DNA of 64,000 bases from Lingula anatina. Its lineage: Eukaryota; Brachiopoda; Lingulata; Lingulida; Lingulidae. Shown here piece by piece: positions 39,096 to 49,531 of the stretch. The stretch's first letter is position 1, and each line of letters begins with the position of its first letter. A model generated the notes under the pieces. That model was not told where the DNA came from and made no database searches. It worked only from the letters and a program-made list of their open reading frames with translations. The position numbers and the translations under genes were made by a program. The DNA is taken from the NCBI RefSeq assembly GCF_001039355.2, contig NW_019773587.1, positions 1 to 64,000 on the forward strand, read 5' to 3'.

Positions 39096-39189
39096 TTGGA
39101 CTGTTGGTTATCAACAGTGAATGCATCTCCATCATCAACTAACCAGAAACACCCCCAATGCCATATTCATTACTATAATGTTATAGTAA

Positions 39190-39535
39190 GGCCACACTTT
39201 TTTAATTTTATGGATGACATCCTGCGCGCGCACCGATTTTCGTCCGTTCTCCCAAAAAAAAAAAAAAAAAACCCCCTCCCCCCCCCAAGGAAGTCGGTTG
39301 TCGCAAACGTTGTTATTNNNNNNNNNNNNNNNNNNNNNNNNNNNNNNNNNNNNNNNNNNNNNNNNNNNNNNNNNNNNNNNNNNNNNNNNNNNNNNNNNNN
39401 NNNNNNNNNNNNNNNNNNNNNNNNNNNNNNNNNNNNNNNNNNNNNNNNNNNNNNNNNTTTTTTTTTTTTTCGCCCGCTCGCACCGATTTTGGGGTCCCCA
39501 GAGGATGTCATCCATAAAAATAAAAAAGTGTGGCC
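39190..39535. mobile_element. Harbinger-like MITE with an assembly gap in its middle
   Basis: Inverted ends GGCCACACTTTTTTAATTTT and, on the other strand, GGCCACACTTTTTTATTTTT continue through TATGGATGACATCCT. TAA flanks both sides (39187-39189 and 39536-39538). A 3-bp TAA target and ends starting GG fit the PIF/Harbinger group. The interior has A and T runs and a gap of 140 N (39318-39457), as expected for a hairpin that is hard to sequence. Confidence 0.75.
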
Positions 39536-39539
39536 TAAT

Positions 39540-39690
39540 CATAGTTGATGCCACAATAGTCAATGCATTCCCATAATACAACAGTAACTGATGATGTAAC
39601 AATGATCAATGTCTGCCCATAACACAGCATCAATTGCTGATGTAACAATGGTCAATGTTTTCTCATAACACAACACCAATTGCTGATGGA
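39540..39690 (+). repeat. Degenerate satellite block 3
   Basis: Three copies of CCCATAA.ACA.CA and TGATGTAACAATGGTCAATG, related to the blocks at 35395 and 37140. Confidence 0.7.
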
Positions 39691-39960
39691 GAAGAACCTC
39701 CAAATATTGATTATGCCAGAAAATCGACAGATAATCTAGTATCCACCTGGAGAAAAGCAGAAGAAAAGATTAGAGGCAGTGCTGTCATACAAAAGAAGAA
39801 TTATGATTTAAGAGTGCATGGGAAGAAATATGAGCTCAGGAAACAAGTATGGTACTACAATTTTTCTAGACAGAAGGGGTATAGCCTAAAGTTACAGAAT
39901 AAATAGGAAGGCCCACTTAAAATAGGAGAATGTCAGATCTGGTGCACAGTGCAGGGTTCC
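39670..39960 (+). pseudogene. Gypsy-type integrase C-terminal fragment
   Basis: A frame from 39655 to 39906 reads from about NIDYARKSTDNL through QKKNYDLRVHGKKYELRKQVWYY to GYSLKLQNK. A TAG stop at 39904-39906 is then followed in the same frame by EGPLKIGE. The order 'A..QK..YD', 'Y..G/K..VW', 'G.S.KL...W.GP' is the end of Ty3/Gypsy integrases as they occur in animal retrotransposons. No LTR or other pol domain is next to it. The stop replaces the conserved Trp of the W-x-GP motif. Confidence 0.7.
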
Positions 39961-40331
39961 CGTTAGCACAATTTTTGTGCGTCCCTGACACAGTTTTATC
40001 AAAATTGACCCCCAATTTAAAATGTATTGCGTCCATTTGACGCACACTTATCTCAGTCCTCAGTGTAACATTATCTACTTGTTTCTTGTAAATGTCAGTA
40101 AAGGTCAGAAAGTTCCATTAGTGACATTCTATAAATGACCCTGGTCACCTTCAGCTTTCACATGTTAACAGTCCCCAGCCCATGTCAAAACAAACCCTCG
40201 TTCCTGATACAGATACTTTGTAAAATAAATGTGTACTAGTAAACCAATTAAATACGAGACCTTTATTCAGTCCGTATTTAGAAGCAACAAGTGACGTAAT
40301 GTCGCAAAAATAATAAGAGGAGAGGCTAAAT

Positions 40332-40623
40332 ATGGCCGGGCAGAGTCAGACAATGCTCAGCATGTGTGTGGCTAACAGTAAAACAGAAAGGAAATTCGGA
40401 GGACCATGAGTTTGAAAGAGACGTCATCACGGAAGCATCTGACCCTGCCGACAACGATACAGAAATGTCTGAGCCAGCGTTATCTTCTTTGGAAAATGAT
40501 GAAACTTCGCTCTCGTCTTCCTTCACTTCAAGAACAGGGAACAAACGTCTTTGGCATCCCGGTTGGGCCAGGTTGTTCTCTTGGGTGACTCCACAAAAAA
40601 CAGCAAGTGATATAGATATATAA
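40332..40623 (+). CDS. Possible leader exon of the hAT-derived gene, uncertain
   Basis: An open stretch of acidic, Ser-rich residues (SEPALSSLENDETSLSSS) followed by LWHPGWARLFSW. An ATG at 40332 in another frame (MAGQSQTMLSMC) suggests one frameshift or a short intron. It could be the amino end of the gene that follows, or a separate relic. Confidence 0.25.
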
Positions 40624-42587
40624 GTGAGATTTGTTTGCATAGGGTTGGCTGAAGGCATTTTTGTATAATGTTTCATACAAAATTTGGGCGTTTAATGTTA
40701 CTTTTGTAATGAGCTAAGTTCAAGCTTCGTGGTTTGTCTGAACCAATGCAACGAGTGCACAACTAACGCACCGTTTGAGTGCGTTGCGTTGTGCATACAC
40801 AAGCTCTCTGTTTTCATTGAAAAAAATGAAGTTATATTTAATGTTGAAGGGCCATTCCGTGGTATTTGGTCAGCAGACGTCAAAATTTGAAAAAGGAATC
40901 CTACTTATAAAACTTATAATTTCTGAAATCAGACACCATAAGCAGTGTATGAAATGGCCGCCTGCCCGCCAGCCCGAGGCAGGTAACTTTGGCGCCGGGC
41001 GGGTAAAATTTACAAATTGACCGCCCGACGGGCTGGCTAATTTTGCAGCCTAGACCTATTTAACCTTTTATTTTGTCCATTTTCATAAGCGATTTCAGCA
41101 AAATATCAAATCAACTCACTGTTTGTCCCGCTTCCATACAAGCAAATCTAAAACTGACCATCATATAGAAAGCCCGAATCTAAAAACAATCAGTCTCCCC
41201 TTCTGCTGCCTCGTTTGCGAGATCCTGTCTGCTTGATATGAAGTTGAAAGACAATTTGAAATGAGGCATATTGTAGTACTTAGAAACCAGCTCAGTGCAC
41301 AGATAAGGGTAACGTCATTGTTTTGTGTAGAGGAGATACCGCGAGTAGCAATTTGTAGATTGAAAGTAATAAAAATGTGAAAGTACGAAAAAAGTTATGA
41401 TATTCATATTGATTATTTATAGACATACTGGTACACGCAGTGTTTATGATAAACAGTAATAAAGACAATGGAAGCAAATTTAAGGAGAATTTTACATCAA
41501 TTTTAAATCCCAAAATCATGAGTGAACATACGAGTTTACATCTTGCGTCAGCTGTGGTTTTTTTCCCACGTGGTTTTATTTTCATCAGTGGGCTGTCATA
41601 TATGGAAAAGTTTCTTCTTCTTAAGTCAGATAGAGACGTTGACAAAAGAAAAAAGACTAAAGAAGAAACACATCAAAATAACAAGGATTACGAGAAAACG
41701 AAACGCATAAGAACAATACAAAACTCGTGGAAAACGGACTTCGATTGGCTAATTTGCAACAACTTGGACATATTTTGTAAAACGTGCAGGGCTGTGTATG
41801 GCCCTTTATCTCGCAGGACAATTCCAGACCGCTTCAGGCGCTACTCAAAGGGACCCTTTGTGCTGGGATGTGCCAATTTGAAGAGGGAAGCTCTGTCCAC
41901 TCACCAGGGCAGCCAGGGTCATAAAGACGCCAAGACCTACCTCGCAAGCCAAAAAGAACGGAATGCTTCACCTGCTTCTAAAAGCTTACAGCTTTTAAAC
42001 AGGGCAGTGTTTGAAAAACTTAGTAATCTCTTCAAAAATGCCCATGCAGTGGCGAAAAAATGTGGTCCAATAAGCGACTTCGTTTGGGTGAATGAACTTG
42101 ACATAAGCAAGGGTGTTTCAACATCAGAGACGTACAGAAATGTCCAGAGTTGCAAAGAATTTATGGTTGCAATCTGTGAAGTTGAGAGGAAAAAAATTGA
42201 GCAAAAGCTGGCAGAGGCTAAATTTTGTACCATTATGTCAGATGGTTCTATGGATGTGTCCGTGATTGAGAATGAAATTGTTTATTGTCACTTTGCTGTC
42301 AAGGGAGTAGTTTATTGCTTCTTTCTTGGTCTCATTGAATGTGAATCTGGAGATGCAAAAGGAGTGTATGCTGCCATATGTAAAGCTATGAAATTTGATA
42401 CCCTGCCCGTGGAAGATTTTACAAAGAAACTTGTAGCCTTTGCAGGTGATGGAGCATCTGTTAACACTGGAGCTTTGAATGGAGTTATTGCACTCATGCA
42501 GCAAGACATTGGGAGGCACTTGGTGATGATCAGATGTATGTCTCACAGAAATGAATTATCGTTTAAAGAGGCAATGAAGAACAGCAC

Positions 42588-43748
42588 CAGGGCTCGACAG
42601 TAACGCTGGCCTGCTGGCCCGGGGCCATTGAAAACCAGTTACGGGCCAGTAAATTAAAATCACGCGTGTTACTGGCCCGAAGGGCAAGTGGGGTTTAATA
42701 CGCCGAATAAACGTAATATTTGCCGATACCTCGCTTCTCGGTAAAATCCCAAGTCCTCAAGTGCTAGAGATCGGACCTGCTTTTGCGTAAATAGCTGCGC
42801 CCCCTTTCAATTGGCGCAAATCTGTTATGCAAAAACTATTTTGAGAGGGGGGGACAGTGAGGAACAGAAGAGCAGCTGACGCGTTTTGCATAATTTAATG
42901 CATGTGACTCGTTATAGCCAATCAGCTATTTGATTTTTGACCTCGCTGAGTACAATGCTAAAAGTTTATGTGTCACTAACCACGCGCGCACTACGAGATC
43001 ACGCAAGCTGGAAGCCATTATTGTCAAACATGACACAAGCTAAATTGACTAATTTTTGGCCTAAAGTTTCAACGGACCCGAACTTGGAGCCCGTGCCGGA
43101 AAGAAGTGGGGTTACTTCAACCGAATTATCCACAGGCCTCAGTTATGAAAAAAAAACGCAAACGTGAATTCCAAACGCAATGGATAAAAGAATTCCCCGG
43201 AATTAATTGGACTGAAGAAAAAGGAGTGAAGCAAAGCAGTTGCAGAGCGAGCGTGTTTGTAACTGGGTGTACAAACTTCCGGAAGCATTCAATAAGATGT
43301 CACTTTGAGTCTTCTCAACACCTTGATGCAGAGAGGGTGAAGACATGTGCACAGAGGGGCCGTATAGGACCCTTAGACAGGATCGTGAGAAAAATAGGAG
43401 AAAAAAACAAACAGTTACTGACATATCTTTTCAACACTGCGTATTGTGTTATTCACGAGGAGATGCAGATGAACTGTTTAATTTCCTCTTGAACCACAAT
43501 GATTAAAAACTAATTTAATTTATACATTTACACAACCTTTTGATTATAAATAGGTTATGTGTTTAAAAGGATCAAACAATGTTTCCAAAAGTTTATTCTT
43601 AAATTGTATGTAATAAATGAATAGTAAGCAAATAATAGTTGCGACTTCTGATGTCATGTTGGGCAAGTGGAAAGCTGAGTAGGGCCAGTGAGTTTCATGC
43701 CTCACTGGCCCGAAGGGCCAGAAGAAAAAAAGTTAGTGTCAAGCCCTG
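42588..43748 (+). mobile_element. hAT-type element nested in the hAT-derived gene
   Basis: The left end CAGGGCTCGACAGTAACG and the right end, on the other strand, CAGGGCTTGACACTAAC are inverted repeats. Both are followed by GGCC-rich inverted sequence (CTGGCCC...GGGCCAG). The 5-bp AGCAC is duplicated (42583-42587 and 43749-43753). Removing 42588-43753 rejoins the host exon in frame. The 1,161-bp element carries the zinc-finger end of a transposase and looks non-autonomous. hAT families with 5-bp duplications are known, so I place it there. Confidence 0.88.
43106..43492 (+). CDS. TTF-type zinc-finger fragment carried by the nested hAT element
   Basis: 128 codons; the likely start is the Met at about 43145 (MKKKRKREFQTQWIKEFPG). 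The order W..EFP, C-R-A..FVTGC.NFRKHSI..H..S..H is the TTF zinc finger used by ZNF862-like hAT proteins, and it parallels the finger of the host gene into which the element has jumped. There is no catalytic domain. It may be a truncated transposase that still binds the element's ends, which is inference. Confidence 0.55.
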   Translation: MGLLQPNYPQASVMKKKRKREFQTQWIKEFPGINWTEEKGVKQSSCRASVFVTGCTNFRKHSIRCHFESSQHLDAERVKTCAQRGRIGPLDRIVRKIGEKNKQLLTYLFNTAYCVIHEEMQMNCLISS

Positions 43749-45631
43749 AGCACACTTTTTACGAAAGTCAATAAACTGCTTGATGAACTGTTCAAATTCT
43801 ACCATAAAAGCCCTAAGCAGCGCAATGGATTGAAGCAAGTATTCGAGGCAAGCAAGATGGATCAGTTGTTACCAACCAGGGTCGGAGGCACACGCTGGGT
43901 CAGCCACACTCAGTTAGCTGTACAAAACATGCTGCGCTCATACAAAGCTCTTGTCATGCACCTTGAGCAGGTAGGTTTTAAACAATTTACATTTCTAATG
44001 AAAAATAATTTTGAATGTTCAACTTCAAATTTGAAAGTAATAACAGAAACATATGAAAAAATTATCTCAGTTGTGTGAAATGTGCATATATTATATAGGA
44101 ACCCATGAACTTGAGTTATTTGATGAAGACTTCTTTATTTCATGGCATAAGTACATGAGGTATACTTAAGTATAATGAAACATCTCCTGATTTAGGTTAC
44201 CAAGTATCTTGTCTTCCTCTTCAAACAGGTTGCAATCACTCCCAGTGCCTCAAGTGCCCAATCAAAAGCCAAGTTCCTTGTGAACCAGCTAAAAGACCGT
44301 GATAATATGGAGTATGCTCATTTTCTGGTTGACTTATTGGCTGTAGTTTGCAAGCTCTCTTTGACACTTCAGAAGCGGGAAACGTGCGTCTATCAAGTTC
44401 ACAAGGAGATGAAGACCACAATAACAAACATCAAGAAGTTTGAAACAAGGTAAATTAAATTGGTTTTTAATTTTCAATTCGTTATATGTTCTGGTCTGGA
44501 AAAATTCCTCTGTATTTTTGAGGCGAATCAAGAAATTTGAAGAAATGAAGGTAAAAAACTATTATCCTTTTGCCGTATTACACATAGTATTAATAACGCA
44601 AATATGATGGTCAGCTAGTTTTTCAGAATGTAAGCAAAGGATTCCACCATGTTTTCTTTTTGAGTATAATTTTTTAATATTTTCAGAGCCGGTTCTGAGC
44701 AGAGAAACTTTAAAGATGTTAATGTTAGCACAAAGACATTCAAGGGCATGACTTTGGTTGGGGGATCTAGTAAACCAGATGACCAGAGAAAAAGTGTTGT
44801 GCCAAAACTTGTTGATGTTATTGGCAAGAGATATGAAGAATTGGACACTGGGCTCTTGTCAGCAACCAAAATTGCAGAATTTAGCTGTTGGCCTCTAACT
44901 CAAGAAAATGAAACAGGTTTGACTGTTTTTTAATTTAGTTTAAGTGCCAATCCACATGCCCTGCTATTTGAATTACAGCAATCCTTTATTCCCTTTCAAC
45001 CTTTGAGATTGCAATAAATAGTGCACTGGAAGGCTTAGAATATTACAAGAGTTCATTGACAATAATTTTATTGCATTCCTGGGAATGTTATGTATTGAAT
45101 ATGAGTCAAATTTTCTTTAAAATTGACTATTCCAATTTGTAGTGAAGTCTGCTTTAATGCTATCTAGCTTATTATAAGTTTGCTTTTTATATGTACTTAG
45201 ATTTTGGTGAAGACCATGTAACTCTGGTAATAGACCACTATCGACAAGTTTTGGAGAACCAAGGTGTCAGCATTAGTGAGATTGAAGCTGAGTGGGGAAT
45301 ATTGAAAGAGAATATATATAGCAAGTAAGTATTATAAAGAAACTGTAGGTAATGTTAATATCACGCCAACAGCAATAGTGTATAAGTCAATAACTTTTAA
45401 GTTACAGATTTCATAATATGTCTTGAATAAAATAAAGAATACTTAACTTCATGTACAATTATAGCAGATAAGCAAACGTGTTATTAAATGATTGTTATTA
45501 TCCTTCTAAAATAATGATAAATAATAAAACTCACAGCAAAATTGCACTTTTCTATTCATGCAATTTTTTTCAATTGTGATGATGTAGTGTGTTAGATGAG
45601 ATTATTTTATATTGCTACCGGTAGATGTCTC

Positions 45632-45927
45632 TGTAAGTAAAGTGTTGTCCGGTGTGCAAGTTTGAATCTCTCCCGTGATTGGTAACCTAAAGGTAAAACT
45701 GTTCACTATATAGTTGATTCTGATTGGTAAACGTGTACTATCTGAACTTGTATATAAGGTGTAACGTGAAATAAATCGGTCTCTTTGGCCTCTTTGGCCT
45801 CTTTGCTCTTAGCAGCTGTCTTTTGCTCTTCTCTTGAGGCTTTTTGGCTTTGTGTTTAACTCTGAGATACCAGTAAGTACATTGTTATTTGTACCTTCAT
45901 AAGGCACTCGGCCGCGAAGGCGTAACA
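45632..45927 (+). repeat. 5' LTR of a Ty3/Gypsy-type retrotransposon (left limit approximate)
   Basis: The LTR ends in ACA at 45927. Immediately after it, TTGGCGCAGTCGACAGGA looks like a tRNA primer binding site (TGG...). Inside are a TATA box (TATATAAGG at 45751) and AATAAA at 45770, followed by three CTCTTTGGC repeats. The 5' limit is not fixed, because several TGT starts are possible (45575, 45626, 45632, 45643) and no 3' LTR is present for comparison. Confidence 0.7.
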
Positions 45928-46862
45928 ATTGGCGCAGTCGACAGGATAGAATTTTGTGAAGCTAACGTTATTAGAGGATAGAATTTGTGTAGCATATGTT
46001 GTTAAATTGACAGAATTCAATTTGTGTAGCTAACGTTGTCAGTTTACGGGATAGAATTTGTGTAGCTTATGTAGTTAGCAGATATAATTGGTAGTTATTA
46101 GTGATATTAGAATTTTTGAAAAAGTTTTGTGTATGACTGAGTGAGAGTTGGAAAGATAGTGACACGTGTTAGTCGGGACTTGTTGCAAGACGCGAACTAG
46201 CCGGAACATATTGCAGTGATATTTCATTTTCATTGTTGGCTGATACTCGTGGCAATTCAGTAAATATTGTCAAAATAGTATTCATTTTAGTAGTTTAGAG
46301 ATATTTTGTATTAATTTTCTGTTGTGATACTACAACTGCAGAGACATTGCGGACCACGTGTACTGAGTAGTAGTCGGAAAGACCACGTGTACTGAGTAGT
46401 AGTCGGACAGACCACGTGTAATTACAGGCCCGTGAGTGTAGAGCCTTATGTTGTAATTAGAATACAGAACATAATTTAGTGAGTTTATTTACAAAGAAAA
46501 GCATTTATTTAAAATAAAGGTTTCAAATTTGTGTTTTTCACTGACTTGTTGAATGAAGGAGTGAGTGTGAATTGTTTATTGTATATTTTTATCAATATTG
46601 CAATAGCATATATTGATAGAGTACTATTCTACCTTGTTCGTCTGTGTTGAAGGTGTTTCATCATAGGTGTACAAGTGAGTAGGTTGAATAGTGAGAGAGA
46701 TTTGTTTGTATTTACTGTGAAGTTTAGTAGTGGCTTTTTGCTGAAACTTTCTTCAAACAGTAAAGTGTGGTAGTGGTGAAAGTATTTTATTGTGTAGTTT
46801 TTGTGGCACAGCTGCATTGCTATTATCAATAAAATTGTGTAATAGGTTGTGGGAAACTAGAA
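45928..46862 (+). other. Long untranslated leader of the LTR element
   Basis: 935 bases between primer site and gag. It contains repeated GATAGAATTTGTGTAGC segments (45945-46075) and two and a half tandem copies of a 31-bp unit (GACCACGTGTACTGAGTAGT and on) at 46351-46420. No ORF. Confidence 0.75.
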
Positions 46863-48815
46863 GTGAAAATGGCGTCGGGTAGTGTAGAAAGTAGTGTTGT
46901 GTTGAATGTGCAGACAGCGTCTGAGACAGAATTGAAAAATTTGAAAGGAATTGGTCCAGTGAAAGCTCATAGATTGGTGTCTTTGAGAAATCAAAAAGGA
47001 AAATTGCTGTTGAGTGATTTGGAAGAAATTACTGGTATTAGTGTAGCAGAATGGCAGAAATGGGAAAAGAAGGGTAATGTGATTCTGGGTGTAATGGAAG
47101 AAAAAGATGAAGGTTCAAAAGTTGGAGATGAGAAAAAGGAAGAGAGTGTGAATTGGGAAGAAAAGTATAGAAAGTTGATGGAACGATTGAAGGTACAAAA
47201 TGAAATGATAATAAATCTTCGAGATGAGGTTGAAGAGGCTGGAGAAAAGATAGAATTTTTATCAAGTGAATTGGAGATGAATGATGCTAAGGTTAAAAAG
47301 TTGGAAGATGAGAAATCTTTGTTGAAAAATGAAAAGTATGTTTTAGAGAGTGAGAAGTGTGATTTGAAAATTGAAAATGATATGTTGAAAGAAAGAAATG
47401 TGAAAATTCAGAGTGAGTTAGGAAAAACTAAACAAGTGTTGATGAAAAAAGAAATGGAAATGGAAGAAGAGTGTAGAGAGTATTCCACAAAAGAAGTAAT
47501 GTTACATGCTCAGGTTGAGGCACAGAATGAATTGTTGAGAAAACGAGTAGAAAGTTTGCAGAAGTGTGAAATTGAAAAAATGGATTTGAAATTGCAATTG
47601 GATGAAATGACAGCACGTCATGATCATTTGCAAACTCAGTATGAGAGAATGCATTTACAACATGATTTAGAAAAAATTCCAAGGCCGACTCCTAGAAATA
47701 TTAAAAGTAGACCCACACCTGTACCTAGAAGTAGTAAAAAGAAAAGTTTGGAAACCCCTGTGAAAAAACCAATACTGAAACTAGCAGAGAGTGAAAGTGA
47801 TAGTGAAAGCGAAAGTGAAAGTGAATCTGAATTTGAACAGAAAAGAGTTCCTTTAGTTGAAAGAGAAAAAGGACCTGTTCATAAAATGCCTAGTTTTAGT
47901 GGGAATGGAAGAGAAAACTGGGAAGCTTTTGTATTTAAGTTTGAAGGAATGGCAGAAAGATATGGTTGGAATGATAAAAGAAAAACTAGCAGAATGATTG
48001 AGTGTTTGGAAGACAGAGCTCTTGAGTATGCGGTGGAGTTTGGAAACTGCAAATATAAACGTTTGAAAGAAGTGATGTCAAAACGTTTTAGTATAAAAGA
48101 GTCTGCTTCATCTGCGCGTAGAGCACTTCAATCAATCAGGCAGGGTGAAAGTGAATCTTTGCAAGATTTTTCTCATCGTGTGTTCATGGCATCTAGAGAG
48201 GGATATGCAGAAGGTGGTGAGGGAATAGCTGTGGATTCATTTTTGAGAGGGTGTCGTGACAAAGAATCTGCAAAATTGGCTATGGATAAAGAGCCTAAAG
48301 ATTTATTTGAAGCGTTAGAGTTTGTGAAAGTTGCAAACAATAACTTCAAAGCTGTGTATGGTACAGGTGGAAGAAATGTGCATATTAGACAAGTTGGAAT
48401 GTCTGATCAGAGTGTGGAGAATGGAAGTGGAAATCAATTACTCTACAACATGCAAAGAACCATGTCTGCAATGTGTGATCAGATGAAAAGAATGAATGAC
48501 GCATGGGTGTCATCATCAAATTCTCAAAGAAATCCTAGTAGAATGATAAAAACACCCCAGAATGGAAACGTAAATCAAAGTAGAGGGGGTCCACCACAAT
48601 GTTTTAAATGTGGAGAAAGAGGTCATGTTCAAAGGGATTGTAAGAATGAAATTGTAGAACATCCACCTAATCCCAATGTTAGTAAAAATGCCAGCCCAAT
48701 TTCTATTTTGATTTGTAATAAATGTGGACAGAGAGGTCACATTCAAACAAATTGCCCTCAAAATGGAGAAATGCCAAAGAATCCTCCTCCCGGTGCAAGA
48801 AATTCGGTAAACTAG
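46863..48815 (+). CDS. gag: Gag of the LTR retrotransposon, with N-terminal helix-hairpin-helix
   Basis: 650 aa, intact. Residues 13-60 read like a ComEA-type helix-hairpin-helix (LNVQTASETELKNLKGIGP, then K..RLVSLR and DLEEITGIS), a DNA-binding fold that is unusual for Gag. Residues 95-270 are a Lys/Glu-rich coiled coil. A Pro/Arg basic patch (TPRNIKSRPTPVPR) and an acidic SESESE run follow. The capsid-like region starts at KMPSFSGNGRENWEAFVFKFE (about 340) and runs to about 500. Two CCHC zinc knuckles (CFKCGERGHVQRDC and CNKCGQRGHIQTNC) lie near the end. The start is the first ATG in frame after an AT-rich leader. The next ORF lies in the -1 frame. It is unusually long for Gag because of the coiled coil. 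The absence of stops suggests a young insertion. Confidence 0.85.
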   Translation: MKMASGSVESSVVLNVQTASETELKNLKGIGPVKAHRLVSLRNQKGKLLLSDLEEITGISVAEWQKWEKKGNVILGVMEEKDEGSKVGDEKKEESVNWEEKYRKLMERLKVQNEMIINLRDEVEEAGEKIEFLSSELEMNDAKVKKLEDEKSLLKNEKYVLESEKCDLKIENDMLKERNVKIQSELGKTKQVLMKKEMEMEEECREYSTKEVMLHAQVEAQNELLRKRVESLQKCEIEKMDLKLQLDEMTARHDHLQTQYERMHLQHDLEKIPRPTPRNIKSRPTPVPRSSKKKSLETPVKKPILKLAESESDSESESESESEFEQKRVPLVEREKGPVHKMPSFSGNGRENWEAFVFKFEGMAERYGWNDKRKTSRMIECLEDRALEYAVEFGNCKYKRLKEVMSKRFSIKESASSARRALQSIRQGESESLQDFSHRVFMASREGYAEGGEGIAVDSFLRGCRDKESAKLAMDKEPKDLFEALEFVKVANNNFKAVYGTGGRNVHIRQVGMSDQSVENGSGNQLLYNMQRTMSAMCDQMKRMNDAWVSSSNSQRNPSRMIKTPQNGNVNQSRGGPPQCFKCGERGHVQRDCKNEIVEHPPNPNVSKNASPISILICNKCGQRGHIQTNCPQNGEMPKNPPPGARNSVN

Positions 48816-49531
48816 AACGGGACGAATTGACCGACCGGATTTCGGATCCCTTACTTCATGTTGAAGGTCGGATTATGGATAGTGGAAATGTGAAAATGAT
48901 GAATGTTGGAGAGTTAGTAGGAGAAAATTTTGTGATTCCTGTTAGTGTGGGTGGTGTGAAAACATTAGCAGTTGTGGATACGGCAGCTCAATTTACTAAC
49001 GTAAATAAAAGATTTTATAGTAAATTGCAGGGTGTGCCTGAGTTTTGTGAGACTCTGAAATTAATGCTTGCTGGAAAAAATGCATTTATGATGGGTCATA
49101 GAGTAGAAAATTTGAGTATTGAAATTGATGGGATAGAATATAAAGAAAATGTGTATGTTGCAGATTTGCAAGAAGGAATTGATATGTTGTTGGGATTGAA
49201 GTTTTTGAAGGAGAGAAATTGTGTGGTGAATTTAGTTGATCAAACATTGATCATTGGAGAAAAATGTGTACAGGGAAGAATAGAAGTTGAAGGTGACTCT
49301 GGTTTGAGTAAAGTGAATGGTGAGACAGAAGCTAAAAGTGATGAGAAATGTGTTGATGAAATGGAGAGAGAAGTTGAAATTTGTGAAAATATGGTGAGAA
49401 CGAAAAAGAGAATAGTAGTTCCTCCATTTACGGTGATGAGAATTTCTGTTTGTGCAGATTATGAGTTAGAGAAAAGGAAAGTGTACGTGATAGAACCTTG
49501 TGTTGATANAAATATTCATATTTTGATTTGA
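48722..49531 (+). CDS. Retropepsin-type protease of the LTR element, pol truncated
   Basis: This frame overlaps the end of gag by about 94 bases in the -1 frame, so it is probably made by frameshifting as Gag-Pol. Residues past the overlap show a retroviral-type aspartic protease: LAVVDTAAQFT, where DTA replaces the usual DTG or DSG, and DMLLGLKFLKERNCVVN as the distal hydrophobic-G motif. No reverse transcriptase, RNase H or integrase follows. The frame ends just after the single N at 49509, so the loss of pol may be an assembly join and not a biological deletion. Confidence 0.75.
   Translation: MWTERSHSNKLPSKWRNAKESSSRCKKFGKLERDELTDRISDPLLHVEGRIMDSGNVKMMNVGELVGENFVIPVSVGGVKTLAVVDTAAQFTNVNKRFYSKLQGVPEFCETLKLMLAGKNAFMMGHRVENLSIEIDGIEYKENVYVADLQEGIDMLLGLKFLKERNCVVNLVDQTLIIGEKCVQGRIEVEGDSGLSKVNGETEAKSDEKCVDEMEREVEICENMVRTKKRIVVPPFTVMRISVCADYELEKRKVYVIEPCVDXNIHILI

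Larger units (their letters stand above)
41440..45324 (+). pseudogene. hAT-derived gene (ZNF862/KIAA1586-like), intron-containing, interrupted
   Basis: The family descends from hAT transposases. It has a TTF-type zinc finger, then the DUF4371-like catalytic region, then a dimerisation end. The first exon (open from 41440; coding character from about 41640) shows the finger (W.I.NNLDIFCKTCRAVYG...FVLGCANLKREALSTHQGSQGHKDA) and CTIMSDGSMDVSVIENEIVY, where the catalytic Asp is expected. It is split at 42587 by a hAT element and resumes at 43754 in the same frame (VGGTRWVSH). Further exons in phase are 44229-44449, 44687-44916 and 45201-45324, all with GT/AG ends. The C-terminal dimerisation part is missing; an LTR retrotransposon follows about 300 bases later. 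Apart from the insertion I see no stop, so the gene was probably intact until recently. Confidence 0.75.

Noticed and set aside
47038-47682. Minus frames opposite gag
   Set aside because: Antisense shadows of the Lys/Glu-rich coiled coil.
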